DNA of 64,000 nucleotides. Origin: an uncultured Senegalimassilia sp. Its GTDB lineage: Bacteria > Actinomycetota > Coriobacteriia > Coriobacteriales > Eggerthellaceae. Positions 17,425 through 25,251 of the stretch are shown piece by piece. The stretch is from positions 1 to 64,000 of the forward strand of contig CAKUJT010000002.1 in assembly GCA_934661765.1 (NCBI GenBank), in the 5' to 3' direction. Every line of letters begins with the position of its first letter. Positions within the stretch are counted from its first letter, which is position 1. The position numbers and the translations under genes are program-made. Under the pieces are notes generated by a model. The model did not search any database. It was not told the DNA's origin and worked only from the letters and a program-made list of their open reading frames with translations.

Positions 17425-19272
17425 CTAGATGTCCAGCAGGTTCACCACCGTCATGGGACGGGTTTTCGTGCGCTCCCAAAGCAGGGAAAGCAGGGCGTCA
17501 CGGGCGGCCTTTCTCAGCTCCTTGCCCGAAGCGCCCTTGGACAAAGCACGGGTCAGCGCGTTCTTGACGCACTTCTCGCAATCTTGGACCAGATACCCAT
17601 CGTCGCCGCCGGTGATGCCGTGCATCTCCACCTGAACGTTGCCGGCCACGGCCTTCTTGCGGCCCGAGACCGCCGCCGCGATAACGGCGAAGCCCTGTGC
17701 GGAAAGCGCCGTGCGCTCCTCGAGTACCTGCTCGGAGGTATCGCCTACCGACAGGCCGTCGACGAGCACGATGCCGGATTGCACGACCTCGCCATGCTTG
17801 ACGCCCTTCGTGGAAAGCTCAAGGCTTTCACCGTTCTCGCAGATGAACACGTTCTCAGCGGGAACGCCGACGGCTTCCGCCAAACGGGCATGGGCGCGAA
17901 GATGCGTGGCCTCGCCGTGTACGGGCATGAACGCCTTGGGCTGCACGATGGTAAGCATGATCTTCAGCTCCTCAGCCGAAGCATGGCCGGAGACGTGCAC
18001 GCGGCCGCGGGACTTGTCGTACACATCGGCGCCGATCTTGGCCAACGAGTTGACCACCTTCGTAACGGCCTTCTCGTTGCCGGGAACCGGGGTAGCCGAG
18101 ATGATGACGGTGTCTCCCGCTTCCATGTCGATGGTCTTATGCTCGCCTGCGGCGATACGGGCAAGAGCCGACAGCGGCTCGCCTTGGCTGCCCGTGCACA
18201 TGATGACCACCTGCTCGGGCGGGATGCCCTTCAGGTCGTACGCATCGATGATGTCCTGGTCGGAGATCTTCAGATACCCGAGCTTGCGAGCGATATCGGT
18301 GTTCTGCACCATCGAGCGACCGGTGACGACCACCTTGCGCCCGTTTGCCACGGCTGCATCGCAGATCTGCTGCAGGCGATGGATATGGCTGGCGAAAGAC
18401 GCGATGATGACGCGGCCCTTTGCCTGAGCGATGATGCGTTGAAGCTCCTTGCCCACTTCCGCCTCGCTGGGGGTGAAATTGGGGTTGGTGGCGTTCGTGG
18501 AATCCGACATCATCAGGTCCACGCCCTCGTCTGCGAAGCGCGCAAGTGCGCCAAAGTCGGTGTGCACGCCGTCGATGGGGGTTTGGTCGAGTTTGAAGTC
18601 GCCCGTGTGCAGCACGTTGCCTGCGGGGCTGCGGAAAAAGACGCCCACGGCACCAGGGATGGAGTGATTCACGGCGAAGAACTCGGCCGTGATGCAGCCG
18701 AGGTTCACCTTGTCGCCCGGCTTGATTTCCACGAGCTTGGCGTTTTTGATTCGGTGCTCCTTGAACTTGCCTTCGATTAGGCCCAGAGTCATCTTCGTGC
18801 CGTAAATGGGCACCTGACGATCCAGGTCCTTGATCAGATAAGGCAAGGAACCCGTGTGATCCTCGTGGCCGTGCGTGATCACGATGCCCCGCAGCTTATC
18901 AGCATGCTGGAGCACGTAGGTGTAATCCGGCAGGATAAGATCTACGCCGGGATGGTTGTCATCGGGAAACATGAGGCCGGCATCGTCGAGCACCATGTCG
19001 CCCTTGCATTCGAACACGGTCATGTTCTTGCCGATGGCGTCAAGGCCGCCAAGCGGGATGATCTTCAGCGTGGCTCCGCGATCTTTTTTCGAGGAGTCGA
19101 AAGAGCGCTTGCGAGAACGCGGACGCTTACGGCCCTGCTCGGCATTGCCCTCTTTCGTGAGCTTGGGACGCTCGAGGTCAAGCTTGACGTGCTTGACCGT
19201 CTGCGTGCTTTTGCCGCTGTTCTCAGGGCGCACATCAGCGTTGCGCTTCGTGCGCTGTTCGTTTTGATCCAT
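17425..19272 (-). CDS. rnj: Ribonuclease J
   Basis: RNase J is a metallo-beta-lactamase nuclease with 5'-3' exonuclease and endonuclease activity in mRNA decay and 16S maturation. The metal site THGHEDHTGS begins near residue 133, and other ligands include HTGDFKLDQ and the late HGEATHLRAHARLA. The beta-CASP region and C-terminal domain are complete. A 68-residue Lys/Arg-rich N-terminal extension precedes the catalytic fold, which is longer than in Bacillus. It stands alone between two hairpins. With RNase Y and PNPase it makes three central decay enzymes in 17 kb. Confidence 0.97.
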   Translation of the reverse strand: MDQNEQRTKRNADVRPENSGKSTQTVKHVKLDLERPKLTKEGNAEQGRKRPRSRKRSFDSSKKDRGATLKIIPLGGLDAIGKNMTVFECKGDMVLDDAGLMFPDDNHPGVDLILPDYTYVLQHADKLRGIVITHGHEDHTGSLPYLIKDLDRQVPIYGTKMTLGLIEGKFKEHRIKNAKLVEIKPGDKVNLGCITAEFFAVNHSIPGAVGVFFRSPAGNVLHTGDFKLDQTPIDGVHTDFGALARFADEGVDLMMSDSTNATNPNFTPSEAEVGKELQRIIAQAKGRVIIASFASHIHRLQQICDAAVANGRKVVVTGRSMVQNTDIARKLGYLKISDQDIIDAYDLKGIPPEQVVIMCTGSQGEPLSALARIAAGEHKTIDMEAGDTVIISATPVPGNEKAVTKVVNSLAKIGADVYDKSRGRVHVSGHASAEELKIMLTIVQPKAFMPVHGEATHLRAHARLAEAVGVPAENVFICENGESLELSTKGVKHGEVVQSGIVLVDGLSVGDTSEQVLEERTALSAQGFAVIAAAVSGRKKAVAGNVQVEMHGITGGDDGYLVQDCEKCVKNALTRALSKGASGKELRKAARDALLSLLWERTKTRPMTVVNLLDI

Positions 19273-19298
19273 GTATTGATTTCCTTACTGCCAACATA

Positions 19299-19332
19299 CA
19301 GCAGGGCCGCATGGATTGAAGCGGCCCTGCTG
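19299..19332 (-). terminator. Hairpin after dapA
   Basis: A 12-bp perfect stem with a 10-nt loop sits between the dapA stop and the RNase J start. The U-run is weak, so its efficiency as a terminator is uncertain. Confidence 0.55.
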
Positions 19333-19342
19333 CGTATCCTGG

Positions 19343-20233
19343 CTACAGGACGCCGACCTCGCGCATGGTGCGCTCAAGCTCGGCGGACTGCTCGGCAGTG
19401 GCATTGACCAGGGGCAGACGAACTCCGCCTACCGGGAAGCCGGCCAATTTCAGTGCTTCTTTGACCAGGATGGGGTTCGCTGTCTTGAACAGCCCTTCCA
19501 TGAGGGGCATGAGGCGTTCGTTTGCGGCAGCGGCTTCTTCCCATTTGCCGGCCGCGCACAGCTCCACGATCTCCTTCATTCGAGCAGGAGCAACGTTTCC
19601 GATGGTGGAGATGACGCCCACGCCACCCAGTTTCATAATGTCGTAGGTTGCCGAATCGTCGCCGGAGTATACGCAAAAGCCCTCAGGCGCGCCTTCCACA
19701 ATGGCTTTCACCTGATCAAAGCTTCCGGAAGCCTCCTTGATGGCAACCACGTTGTCCAGATTATGCGCGAGACGCAGCGAGGTTTCCGCGGTCATGTTCA
19801 CCGCGCAACGCCCCGGGATGTTGTACAGGATGATCGGCAGTTCCACCGAACGCGCGATGGTGCTGAAATGCTGATACAAGCCCTCTTGCGGAGGCTTATT
19901 GTAGTACGGCACGACGCACATGAAGCCGTCGACGCCGAGCTTCGCCACATCGCTTGCGAAGCCGACCGTATCGGCCGTGCAGTTATCGCCGACGTTGGCG
20001 ATAACCGGGATGCGGCCATCGACTGCGGCGACCACGGCTTTGAACAGCTCGATCTTGTCCGGATAGAACACAGTGGGAGATTCACCCGTGGTGCCGTTGA
20101 TGATAAGGGAGTCGGCGCCGCCCTTTACCAAACGGTCAGCAAGCTCCTGAGCACGATCGAGATCGAGATCGAGATTGTCCTTCATGGGCGTGACCATGGC
20201 CGGGATCATGCGGCCGAAACGAGGATTTCCCAT
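19343..20233 (-). CDS. dapA: 4-hydroxy-tetrahydrodipicolinate synthase
   Basis: DapA condenses pyruvate with aspartate semialdehyde in lysine and diaminopimelate synthesis. The Schiff-base lysine is in VVAIKEASGS, and the catalytic tyrosine region is PYYNKPPQEG with LYNIPGRC. I start at ATG 20233, which has AGAAAGGTG 8 bases before it and gives 296 residues, the usual length; the longer frame adds 28 unrelated residues. It follows dapB in the same direction with a strong hairpin between them. Confidence 0.97.
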   Translation of the reverse strand: MGNPRFGRMIPAMVTPMKDNLDLDLDRAQELADRLVKGGADSLIINGTTGESPTVFYPDKIELFKAVVAAVDGRIPVIANVGDNCTADTVGFASDVAKLGVDGFMCVVPYYNKPPQEGLYQHFSTIARSVELPIILYNIPGRCAVNMTAETSLRLAHNLDNVVAIKEASGSFDQVKAIVEGAPEGFCVYSGDDSATYDIMKLGGVGVISTIGNVAPARMKEIVELCAAGKWEEAAAANERLMPLMEGLFKTANPILVKEALKLAGFPVGGVRLPLVNATAEQSAELERTMREVGVL

Positions 20234-20309
20234 CGTTGGCACCTTTCTGTACAAGCATGGCTCGACGCCATGCACCTGAATCGCATAATGCAACTTCGCC
20301 ATATTATGC

Positions 20310-20333
20310 CACGGCACCCCGAAGGGCGCCGTG
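20310..20333 (-). terminator. UUCG-capped hairpin between dapB and dapA
   Basis: On the minus strand CACGGCGCCC and GGGTGCCGTG pair (one G-U) around a TTCG tetraloop. This very stable hairpin lies 90 bases past the dapB stop and 77 before dapA. No T-run follows. It may terminate dapB or set relative expression of the two genes. Confidence 0.5.
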
Positions 20334-20422
20334 AAGTCATTAAATTGTCACGCTCAAGAAACAAATGTTGCCGGTTAAGTGCCAATACCCGCCATAGACG
20401 GCGGCATCATCCGAGCAGATGC

Positions 20423-21190
20423 CTATTCCATGAAGTTCTCAAGCCCGACGATAAGGCCTTGTCGGTCGCCGACGCTTCGGATGCCGAGCAGCACGCCGGG
20501 CATGTACGAAGTGCGATCCCACGAATCGTGGCGGATGGTAAGGGTCTGGCCCATGGAGCCGAACACCACTTCTTGGCTTGCCACATAACCCATGGAACGG
20601 ACCGAATGCACGGGCACGCCGTCCACCAGCGCGCCGCGGGCGCCTTCGCAACCAGTGATCTCGGTTTCCTTGCCCGGCGCGGCGCTTTGACGGCCGTTGC
20701 GAGCCTCGGAGATGATCTGCGCCGTGCGCACGGCGGTGCCGGAGGGAGCGTCCTTCTTGTTGCAATGATGGAACTCGAGCACCTCAGCCTCAGGGAAGAA
20801 CGGGGCAGCTGCTTTTGCGAACTGCATCATGAGCACGGCACCGGTGGTGAAGTTCGGGGCGTAGAACAGGCACGTTCCCTCAGGGGCGAGGGCGGCAAGC
20901 TCCTCGAGCTTGTCGTTGGCAAGACCCGTGGTGCCCACCACGCAATCGATGCCCGCCGCAAGGGCGACGCGAAGATTGCCCTCGACGACGGAAGGCTGCG
21001 TAAAATCGACGAGCACATCGAATCCACCGGCATGCACGGCCTGCTCGACCGTTTCATACACTGCGAAAACCTTCGAAGAGCCATGCGGGTCGATTCCGCA
21101 GGTTACCTGCATGTCGTCGGCTGCGGTGACGGCATCGACCACGGCGGAACCCATACGTCCGGCAAAACCGGAAACGGCGACGTTGATCAT
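20423..21190 (-). CDS. dapB: 4-hydroxy-tetrahydrodipicolinate reductase
   Basis: DapB reduces the product of DapA with NAD(P)H. The N-terminal nucleotide-binding motif is VAVSGFAGRMGSAVVDAV, and the catalytic signature is EFHHCNKKDAPSGTA. At 255 residues the length is normal. An AAGGAG site lies a few bases before the ATG. It sits between pnp and dapA, all in one direction, although the terminator after pnp suggests a separate promoter. Confidence 0.97.
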   Translation of the reverse strand: MINVAVSGFAGRMGSAVVDAVTAADDMQVTCGIDPHGSSKVFAVYETVEQAVHAGGFDVLVDFTQPSVVEGNLRVALAAGIDCVVGTTGLANDKLEELAALAPEGTCLFYAPNFTTGAVLMMQFAKAAAPFFPEAEVLEFHHCNKKDAPSGTAVRTAQIISEARNGRQSAAPGKETEITGCEGARGALVDGVPVHSVRSMGYVASQEVVFGSMGQTLTIRHDSWDRTSYMPGVLLGIRSVGDRQGLIVGLENFME

Positions 21191-21208
21191 GTTGAAGCTC
21201 CTTCTTAG

Positions 21209-21238
21209 AAAAGATGGCGGCCTGAGGCGGCCGCCATC
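21209..21238 (-). terminator. Intrinsic terminator after pnp
   Basis: GATGGCGGCC and GGCCGCCATC form a 10-bp stem with a 6-nt loop. On the minus strand TTTTCT follows. It lies about 20 bases past the pnp stop. Confidence 0.8.
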
Positions 21239-21259
21239 GCTAGCTATCTTGTATACAGC

Positions 21260-23494
21260 TTATTGGGACTCATGACGGCGACGAGGGGTGCGGTTGGCAC
21301 GACCCGGGCGCACGTCACGCTGGCCGGCTTCGCGCTTGCCTCCCTCGTGGCGTTCATGGCGCTCATGACCGCGATGTTCGCGCGGAGCAGGGGTGCTGCC
21401 TTCCGGAGCCTCCGGCTTGTCCAGGCGATCGAGCGAGATCTTGCCCGTCTTGGGGTCGATCTCGAGGACCTGAACCTTGACGGTGTCGCCGAGCTTCAGC
21501 ACGTCCTCGACCGAGCCGACGCGGCCGTTGGCCACACGGGAGATGTGGAGCAAGCCGTCCTTGCCGGGGGTGAGCTTAACGAAGGCGCCGAAGTCCTTGA
21601 TACCGACGACCTCGCCCTCGAAGATTTCGCCGACCTCGGGCTCCTTGACGATGCCGAGGATCATGGCCTTGGCGGCTTCGCCGGCCGGGCCCTCGATGGC
21701 GGCGATATGAATGGTGCCATCTTCCTGGATGTCGATCTGCGCGCCGGTTTCATCCTGGATGCCGCGCACGACCTTACCGCCGGAGCCGATGACGTCGCGG
21801 ATCTTATCAACGGGGATATGGATGGTCTCGATGCGCGGAGCGGTATCGCGCAGCGTTGCGCGCGGCTCAGGCAGCTCGGCGAGCATGGCCTTCAGGATGT
21901 GCGCACGGCCTTCGTGGGCCTGCTTGAGCGCACGGCCGAGGATCTCGGTGGACAGGCCCTTGGCCTTGTTGTCCATCTGCAGGGCCGTGATGCCCTTCTC
22001 GGTACCGCACACCTTGAAGTCCATGTCGCCGAGGAAGTCCTCGATGCCTTGGATGTCGGAGAGGATGACGATGTCGTCGCCTTCCTTGATAAGACCCATT
22101 GCGATACCGGAAACCGGGGCCTTGATGGGCACGCCCGCATCCATGAGCGCCAGCGTGGAACCGCAGGTGGAGGCCATGGAAGAAGAGCCGTTGGACTCCA
22201 GGATCTCGGAAACCACGCGGATGGCGTAGGGGAACTCGTCCTCGGAGGGGATCACCGGCAGCAGGGCGCGCTCAGCCAGCGCACCGTGGCCGACTTCGCG
22301 GCGCTTCGGAGCGCCCATACGGCCCGTCTCGCCGGTGCAGTACGGCGGGAAGTTGTACTGGTGCATATAACGCTTGCCCTCGGCCGGGTCGATGGTGTCA
22401 AGACGCTGCCACTCGTTGAGCATGCCGAGCGTGGCGATGGAAAGCGCCTGAGTCTGACCACGCTGGAACAAGCCGGAGCCGTGAACGCGGGGCAGATAAC
22501 CGGGAACAATGTGCAGCGGGCGGATCTCGTCGGCGCGACGGCCGTCGGCGCGCTCGCCCGTCTCGATGACCATGGCGCGCATGGCCTTCTTCTCAAGCGC
22601 CTTCAAGGCAGCGGCGATGTCGGACCCCCAAGCGGAAAGCTCCTCCTCGTTGAAGGACTCTTCCTTGATGCGGGACTTGAGCTCTTCGACCTTGCCCATG
22701 CGAGCCTGCTTGTCGGCGTCGCTCAAGGCCTGGGACATTTCGTCGAAGAACGGGGAGATGCGCTCGTCGATGGACGGGTCGGCGACATGGATGGGCCACT
22801 CGACCGGGGTGATGTCGCAGCGATCGAGGAAGCGCTGCTGAGCCTCGCAGAACTTCGCGATGGCCTGCTGGCCGAAGTCCATCGCGCGGAGCATAAGATC
22901 TTCGGAAACCTCGTTGGCGCCGGCCTCGACCATGGAGATGTAGTCGGCGGTACCTGCGATGGTGAGCTCGAGATCGGAGGTCTCCTGCTCCTCGTAGGTG
23001 GGGTTCACGATGAACTCGTCGGTCTCAGGGTTATGGGCGATACGCACGCAAGCCGCAGGGCCGTCGAACGGGGCGCTGCCGATCATGAGCGCAGCCGAAG
23101 CGCCGCCGACGCAGATGCAGTCGGGAGCGTTCTTGCCGTCGCACACGAGCGTGGTGGCAACGATGTGCACCTCGCGCTTGAAGCCGTCGACGAAACCGGG
23201 GCGGATGGGGCGGTCGATCATGCGAGCGGTCAGCGTGCCCTTCTCGGACGGACGCGCCTCGCGCTTGAGGTAGCCGCCGGGGATGCGGCCGACGGAGTAC
23301 ATCTTCTCCATGAAGTCGACGGTCAACGGGAAGAAGTCGTAGTTCTTCTCCTCTTTGGAGATGACGGCCGTGATGAGCACGGTGGTCTCGCCCTGCGTGA
23401 CCAGGACAGCGCCGGTAGCCTGCTTGGCCAGCTCGCCCGTTTCGAAGCGGTAGGTCTTGCCGTACAGCTCGAAGGACTCGACGATCTTTTCCAT
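21260..23494 (-). CDS. pnp: Polynucleotide phosphorylase
   Basis: PNPase degrades RNA 3'-5' by phosphorolysis. The 744-residue chain has two RNase PH domains, a KH domain with DVIGSGGKVVRGIQDETGAQ, and an S1 domain with GEVVGIKDFGAFVKLTPG. The last 35 residues form an unusual His/Arg/Glu-rich tail (HERHERHEGGKREAGQ and onward). The rpsO-pnp order is the widely conserved one. In several bacteria pnp controls its own leader; a strong hairpin between rpsO and pnp is present here. Confidence 0.98.
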   Translation of the reverse strand: MEKIVESFELYGKTYRFETGELAKQATGAVLVTQGETTVLITAVISKEEKNYDFFPLTVDFMEKMYSVGRIPGGYLKREARPSEKGTLTARMIDRPIRPGFVDGFKREVHIVATTLVCDGKNAPDCICVGGASAALMIGSAPFDGPAACVRIAHNPETDEFIVNPTYEEQETSDLELTIAGTADYISMVEAGANEVSEDLMLRAMDFGQQAIAKFCEAQQRFLDRCDITPVEWPIHVADPSIDERISPFFDEMSQALSDADKQARMGKVEELKSRIKEESFNEEELSAWGSDIAAALKALEKKAMRAMVIETGERADGRRADEIRPLHIVPGYLPRVHGSGLFQRGQTQALSIATLGMLNEWQRLDTIDPAEGKRYMHQYNFPPYCTGETGRMGAPKRREVGHGALAERALLPVIPSEDEFPYAIRVVSEILESNGSSSMASTCGSTLALMDAGVPIKAPVSGIAMGLIKEGDDIVILSDIQGIEDFLGDMDFKVCGTEKGITALQMDNKAKGLSTEILGRALKQAHEGRAHILKAMLAELPEPRATLRDTAPRIETIHIPVDKIRDVIGSGGKVVRGIQDETGAQIDIQEDGTIHIAAIEGPAGEAAKAMILGIVKEPEVGEIFEGEVVGIKDFGAFVKLTPGKDGLLHISRVANGRVGSVEDVLKLGDTVKVQVLEIDPKTGKISLDRLDKPEAPEGSTPAPREHRGHERHERHEGGKREAGQRDVRPGRANRTPRRRHESQ

Positions 23495-23616
23495 GTGGTG
23501 TTCTTTCCTTCTCTATTCCTTGACCGCCGTAGTGCGGGCAAGCTTCTTCGGCCAGGGGTACTCACGTTTCCCGCTTGCCGCGAGCAGGCACGCCCTTGCG
23601 CACCCGACCGCTATGC

Positions 23617-23645
23617 AAAAGCCCGCGCAAGGCTGCGCGGGCTTT
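23617..23645 (-). terminator. Terminator or processing hairpin between rpsO and pnp
   Basis: A 12-bp perfect stem with a 4-nt loop has TTTT within and after its 3' arm on the minus strand. It lies just past the rpsO stop. Such sites often allow partial readthrough into pnp. Confidence 0.75.
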
Positions 23646-23651
23646 CGTTGA

Positions 23652-23939
23652 CTAGATGTTGTCGCGGATGCCGAGCTTCTTGATGAGGGCACGGTAACGC
23701 TCGATGTCGCGCTCCTTGATGTACTTGAGCAGACCACGACGCTTACCGATGAGCATCATCAGGCCACGACGGGAATGGTTGTCCTTCTTGTGGGTCTTCA
23801 GGTGCTCGGTGAGGTTGCGGATACGCTCGGACAGGATAGCGACCTGCACGTCCGGGTTGCCGGTGTCATGCTCGTTGGCGCCGAACTCGGCGACCAGCTC
23901 TGCGGTGCGCTCTTTCGTGATGCTGAGTTTGCTAGGCAT
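23652..23939 (-). CDS. rpsO: 30S ribosomal protein S15
   Basis: S15 is a primary 16S rRNA-binding protein of the central domain. The 95-residue product includes [25 protein letters not shown] split over the usual helices, then DNHSRRGL and RRGLLKYI. Start and length are standard. It is followed by pnp, the conserved arrangement. About 200 bases upstream lack a gene and presumably hold its promoter. Confidence 0.99.
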   Translation of the reverse strand: MPSKLSITKERTAELVAEFGANEHDTGNPDVQVAILSERIRNLTEHLKTHKKDNHSRRGLMMLIGKRRGLLKYIKERDIERYRALIKKLGIRDNI

Positions 23940-24148
23940 GCTAACTCCACCTTTCCTGCGGGACTTGCCCGCCTTCCGTGCAGCTGTTGCTGCGCTCTAC
24001 TTGCTTTCCGCTGGGATCCATGCAAGATGGGGACCAAGCTGAAAGTGGCTGCCGATACGGCAACTTGTCTAGAATACGACGAACGAGCGCTTGTGCGCAA
24101 GGCTGAAACGTCACCTGCACAGCTTGCGCACATATCACCTGCCTGCGC

Positions 24149-24397
24149 TTATTGCGCTTGACGGGCCTCGCGCAGCGCATGGACAAGTTGGTCGGCACAG
24201 CTAGTGGAACGGCGACCGCAAGTGTTGCCCTCGAGCACGGCAGCAACCTCGTCGATGTTCTTGCCGTTGACCAGCTTGCCGATTGCCTTGAGGTTGCCGT
24301 CGCAGCCGCCAACGAAATCCACGTGCTTGATGGTGTCGCCGTCAAGATCGACGTGAATCTCTCGCGAGCATACGCCCCTGGTTCGATAGGTGTACAT
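24149..24397 (-). CDS. TSCPD-domain protein (four-cysteine family)
   Basis: An 82-residue protein starting MYTYRTRGVCSREI, with GGCDGNLKAI in the middle and CGRRSTSCADQL near the end. It matches the small TSCPD family, whose domain also ends some class II ribonucleotide reductases. Four cysteines (10, 32, 60, 67) may bind a metal, but no biochemical function is established. Here the signature reads TSCAD instead of TSCPD. The start at 24397 has a GAGAGG site; longer in-frame readings overlap recO and are not credible. It lies 74 bases after recO. Confidence 0.85.
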   Translation of the reverse strand: MYTYRTRGVCSREIHVDLDGDTIKHVDFVGGCDGNLKAIGKLVNGKNIDEVAAVLEGNTCGRRSTSCADQLVHALREARQAQ

Positions 24398-24471
24398 ATA
24401 CGTTTCCTCTCTCTTGGATGGTGAAAGTATGCCATAGCGGCAGACGGATTGGCCCCTATGGGGACAAGCAC

Positions 24472-25248
24472 CTAAAACAATCCGCAGGTGAATAGGAAGT
24501 TGAGCGATTTCAAGCGAATGGAGGCGTGCATCTGCGCCCACGTTTGACACAGGCGAAGCGTGTCGAAGACGCACGACTGGTCCACCTGGATCGAAGCGAT
24601 ATCCGAAAAACGCATCCCCAGCAGCGCAGTTGCCCAGGCAAGCGTTTCCGGGGCAAGGCCGGCGACGTCGGAGACGCGGCACGCATCGCACACCACGCCG
24701 CCCTCGCTGCATGAGAACGCTATGGTTCGATGGGCAAGGCCCTCCACGTCGCAAGCCAAAGGCTCGCCGCAAACGCAACAGCGATCCAGCGAAGGGCGGA
24801 TGCCCAGAAACGCGAACGCCTTAAGCAACCAGGCCGAGCAGATGGCGGGCCCATGTGCGGAATCGGCCGAGGCAAGCGCGTCAAGGGCCGTTTGCGTGAG
24901 CGGGAACAGCTTCGGGACCTCAAGACCGGGCTGCGTGATGCGATCGAGCAGCTCGACGATGGGAGCCGCGCAGGCGGCAAGCTCCATGCTTTCACGCAGC
25001 GCGGCATTGCCGGCGACCAAACGCGCTTCCTTGACGATATCGAGCGAACGCCCTTGAGCTAAGAGCACATCCGTCTGCGAATACAGCTCCAACCGTGAAC
25101 TGAACTGGCTAGTAGGTTTTCGGGCCCCTTTCGCAACGGCCCGAATCTGCGAGCCATCCTGCGCAAGCAGGGACAGGATAAGGTCCGACTCCCCCAACTT
25201 GGTTTTACGCAGCACGAGCACGCGGGCGTTGTAGGTGCTTTGCGCCAC
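24472..25248 (-). CDS. recO: DNA repair protein RecO
   Basis: RecO loads RecA onto SSB-coated single-stranded DNA in the RecFOR pathway. The 258-residue product has the N-terminal OB fold (RVLVLRKTKLGESDLILSLL, then GARKPTS) and a C-terminal helical domain with a zinc-type cluster: CCVCG, then CSEGGVVCDAC. It starts 3 bases past the PASTA protein gene, so the two are cotranscribed. In many Gram-positive genomes recO follows era; here the PASTA gene is inserted between them. Confidence 0.96.
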   Translation of the reverse strand: MAQSTYNARVLVLRKTKLGESDLILSLLAQDGSQIRAVAKGARKPTSQFSSRLELYSQTDVLLAQGRSLDIVKEARLVAGNAALRESMELAACAAPIVELLDRITQPGLEVPKLFPLTQTALDALASADSAHGPAICSAWLLKAFAFLGIRPSLDRCCVCGEPLACDVEGLAHRTIAFSCSEGGVVCDACRVSDVAGLAPETLAWATALLGMRFSDIASIQVDQSCVFDTLRLCQTWAQMHASIRLKSLNFLFTCGLF

Positions 25249-25251
25249 GAG

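Noticed and set aside
17092..18780. Plus-strand frame of about 560 codons opposite RNase J and the start of ftsK
   Set aside because: Antisense shadow of complete conserved genes on the minus strand.
21263..23683. Long plus-strand frame (about 800 codons) opposite pnp
   Set aside because: Shadow of pnp codon usage; composition rich in Gly, Asp and Leu without motifs, and no ribosome site.
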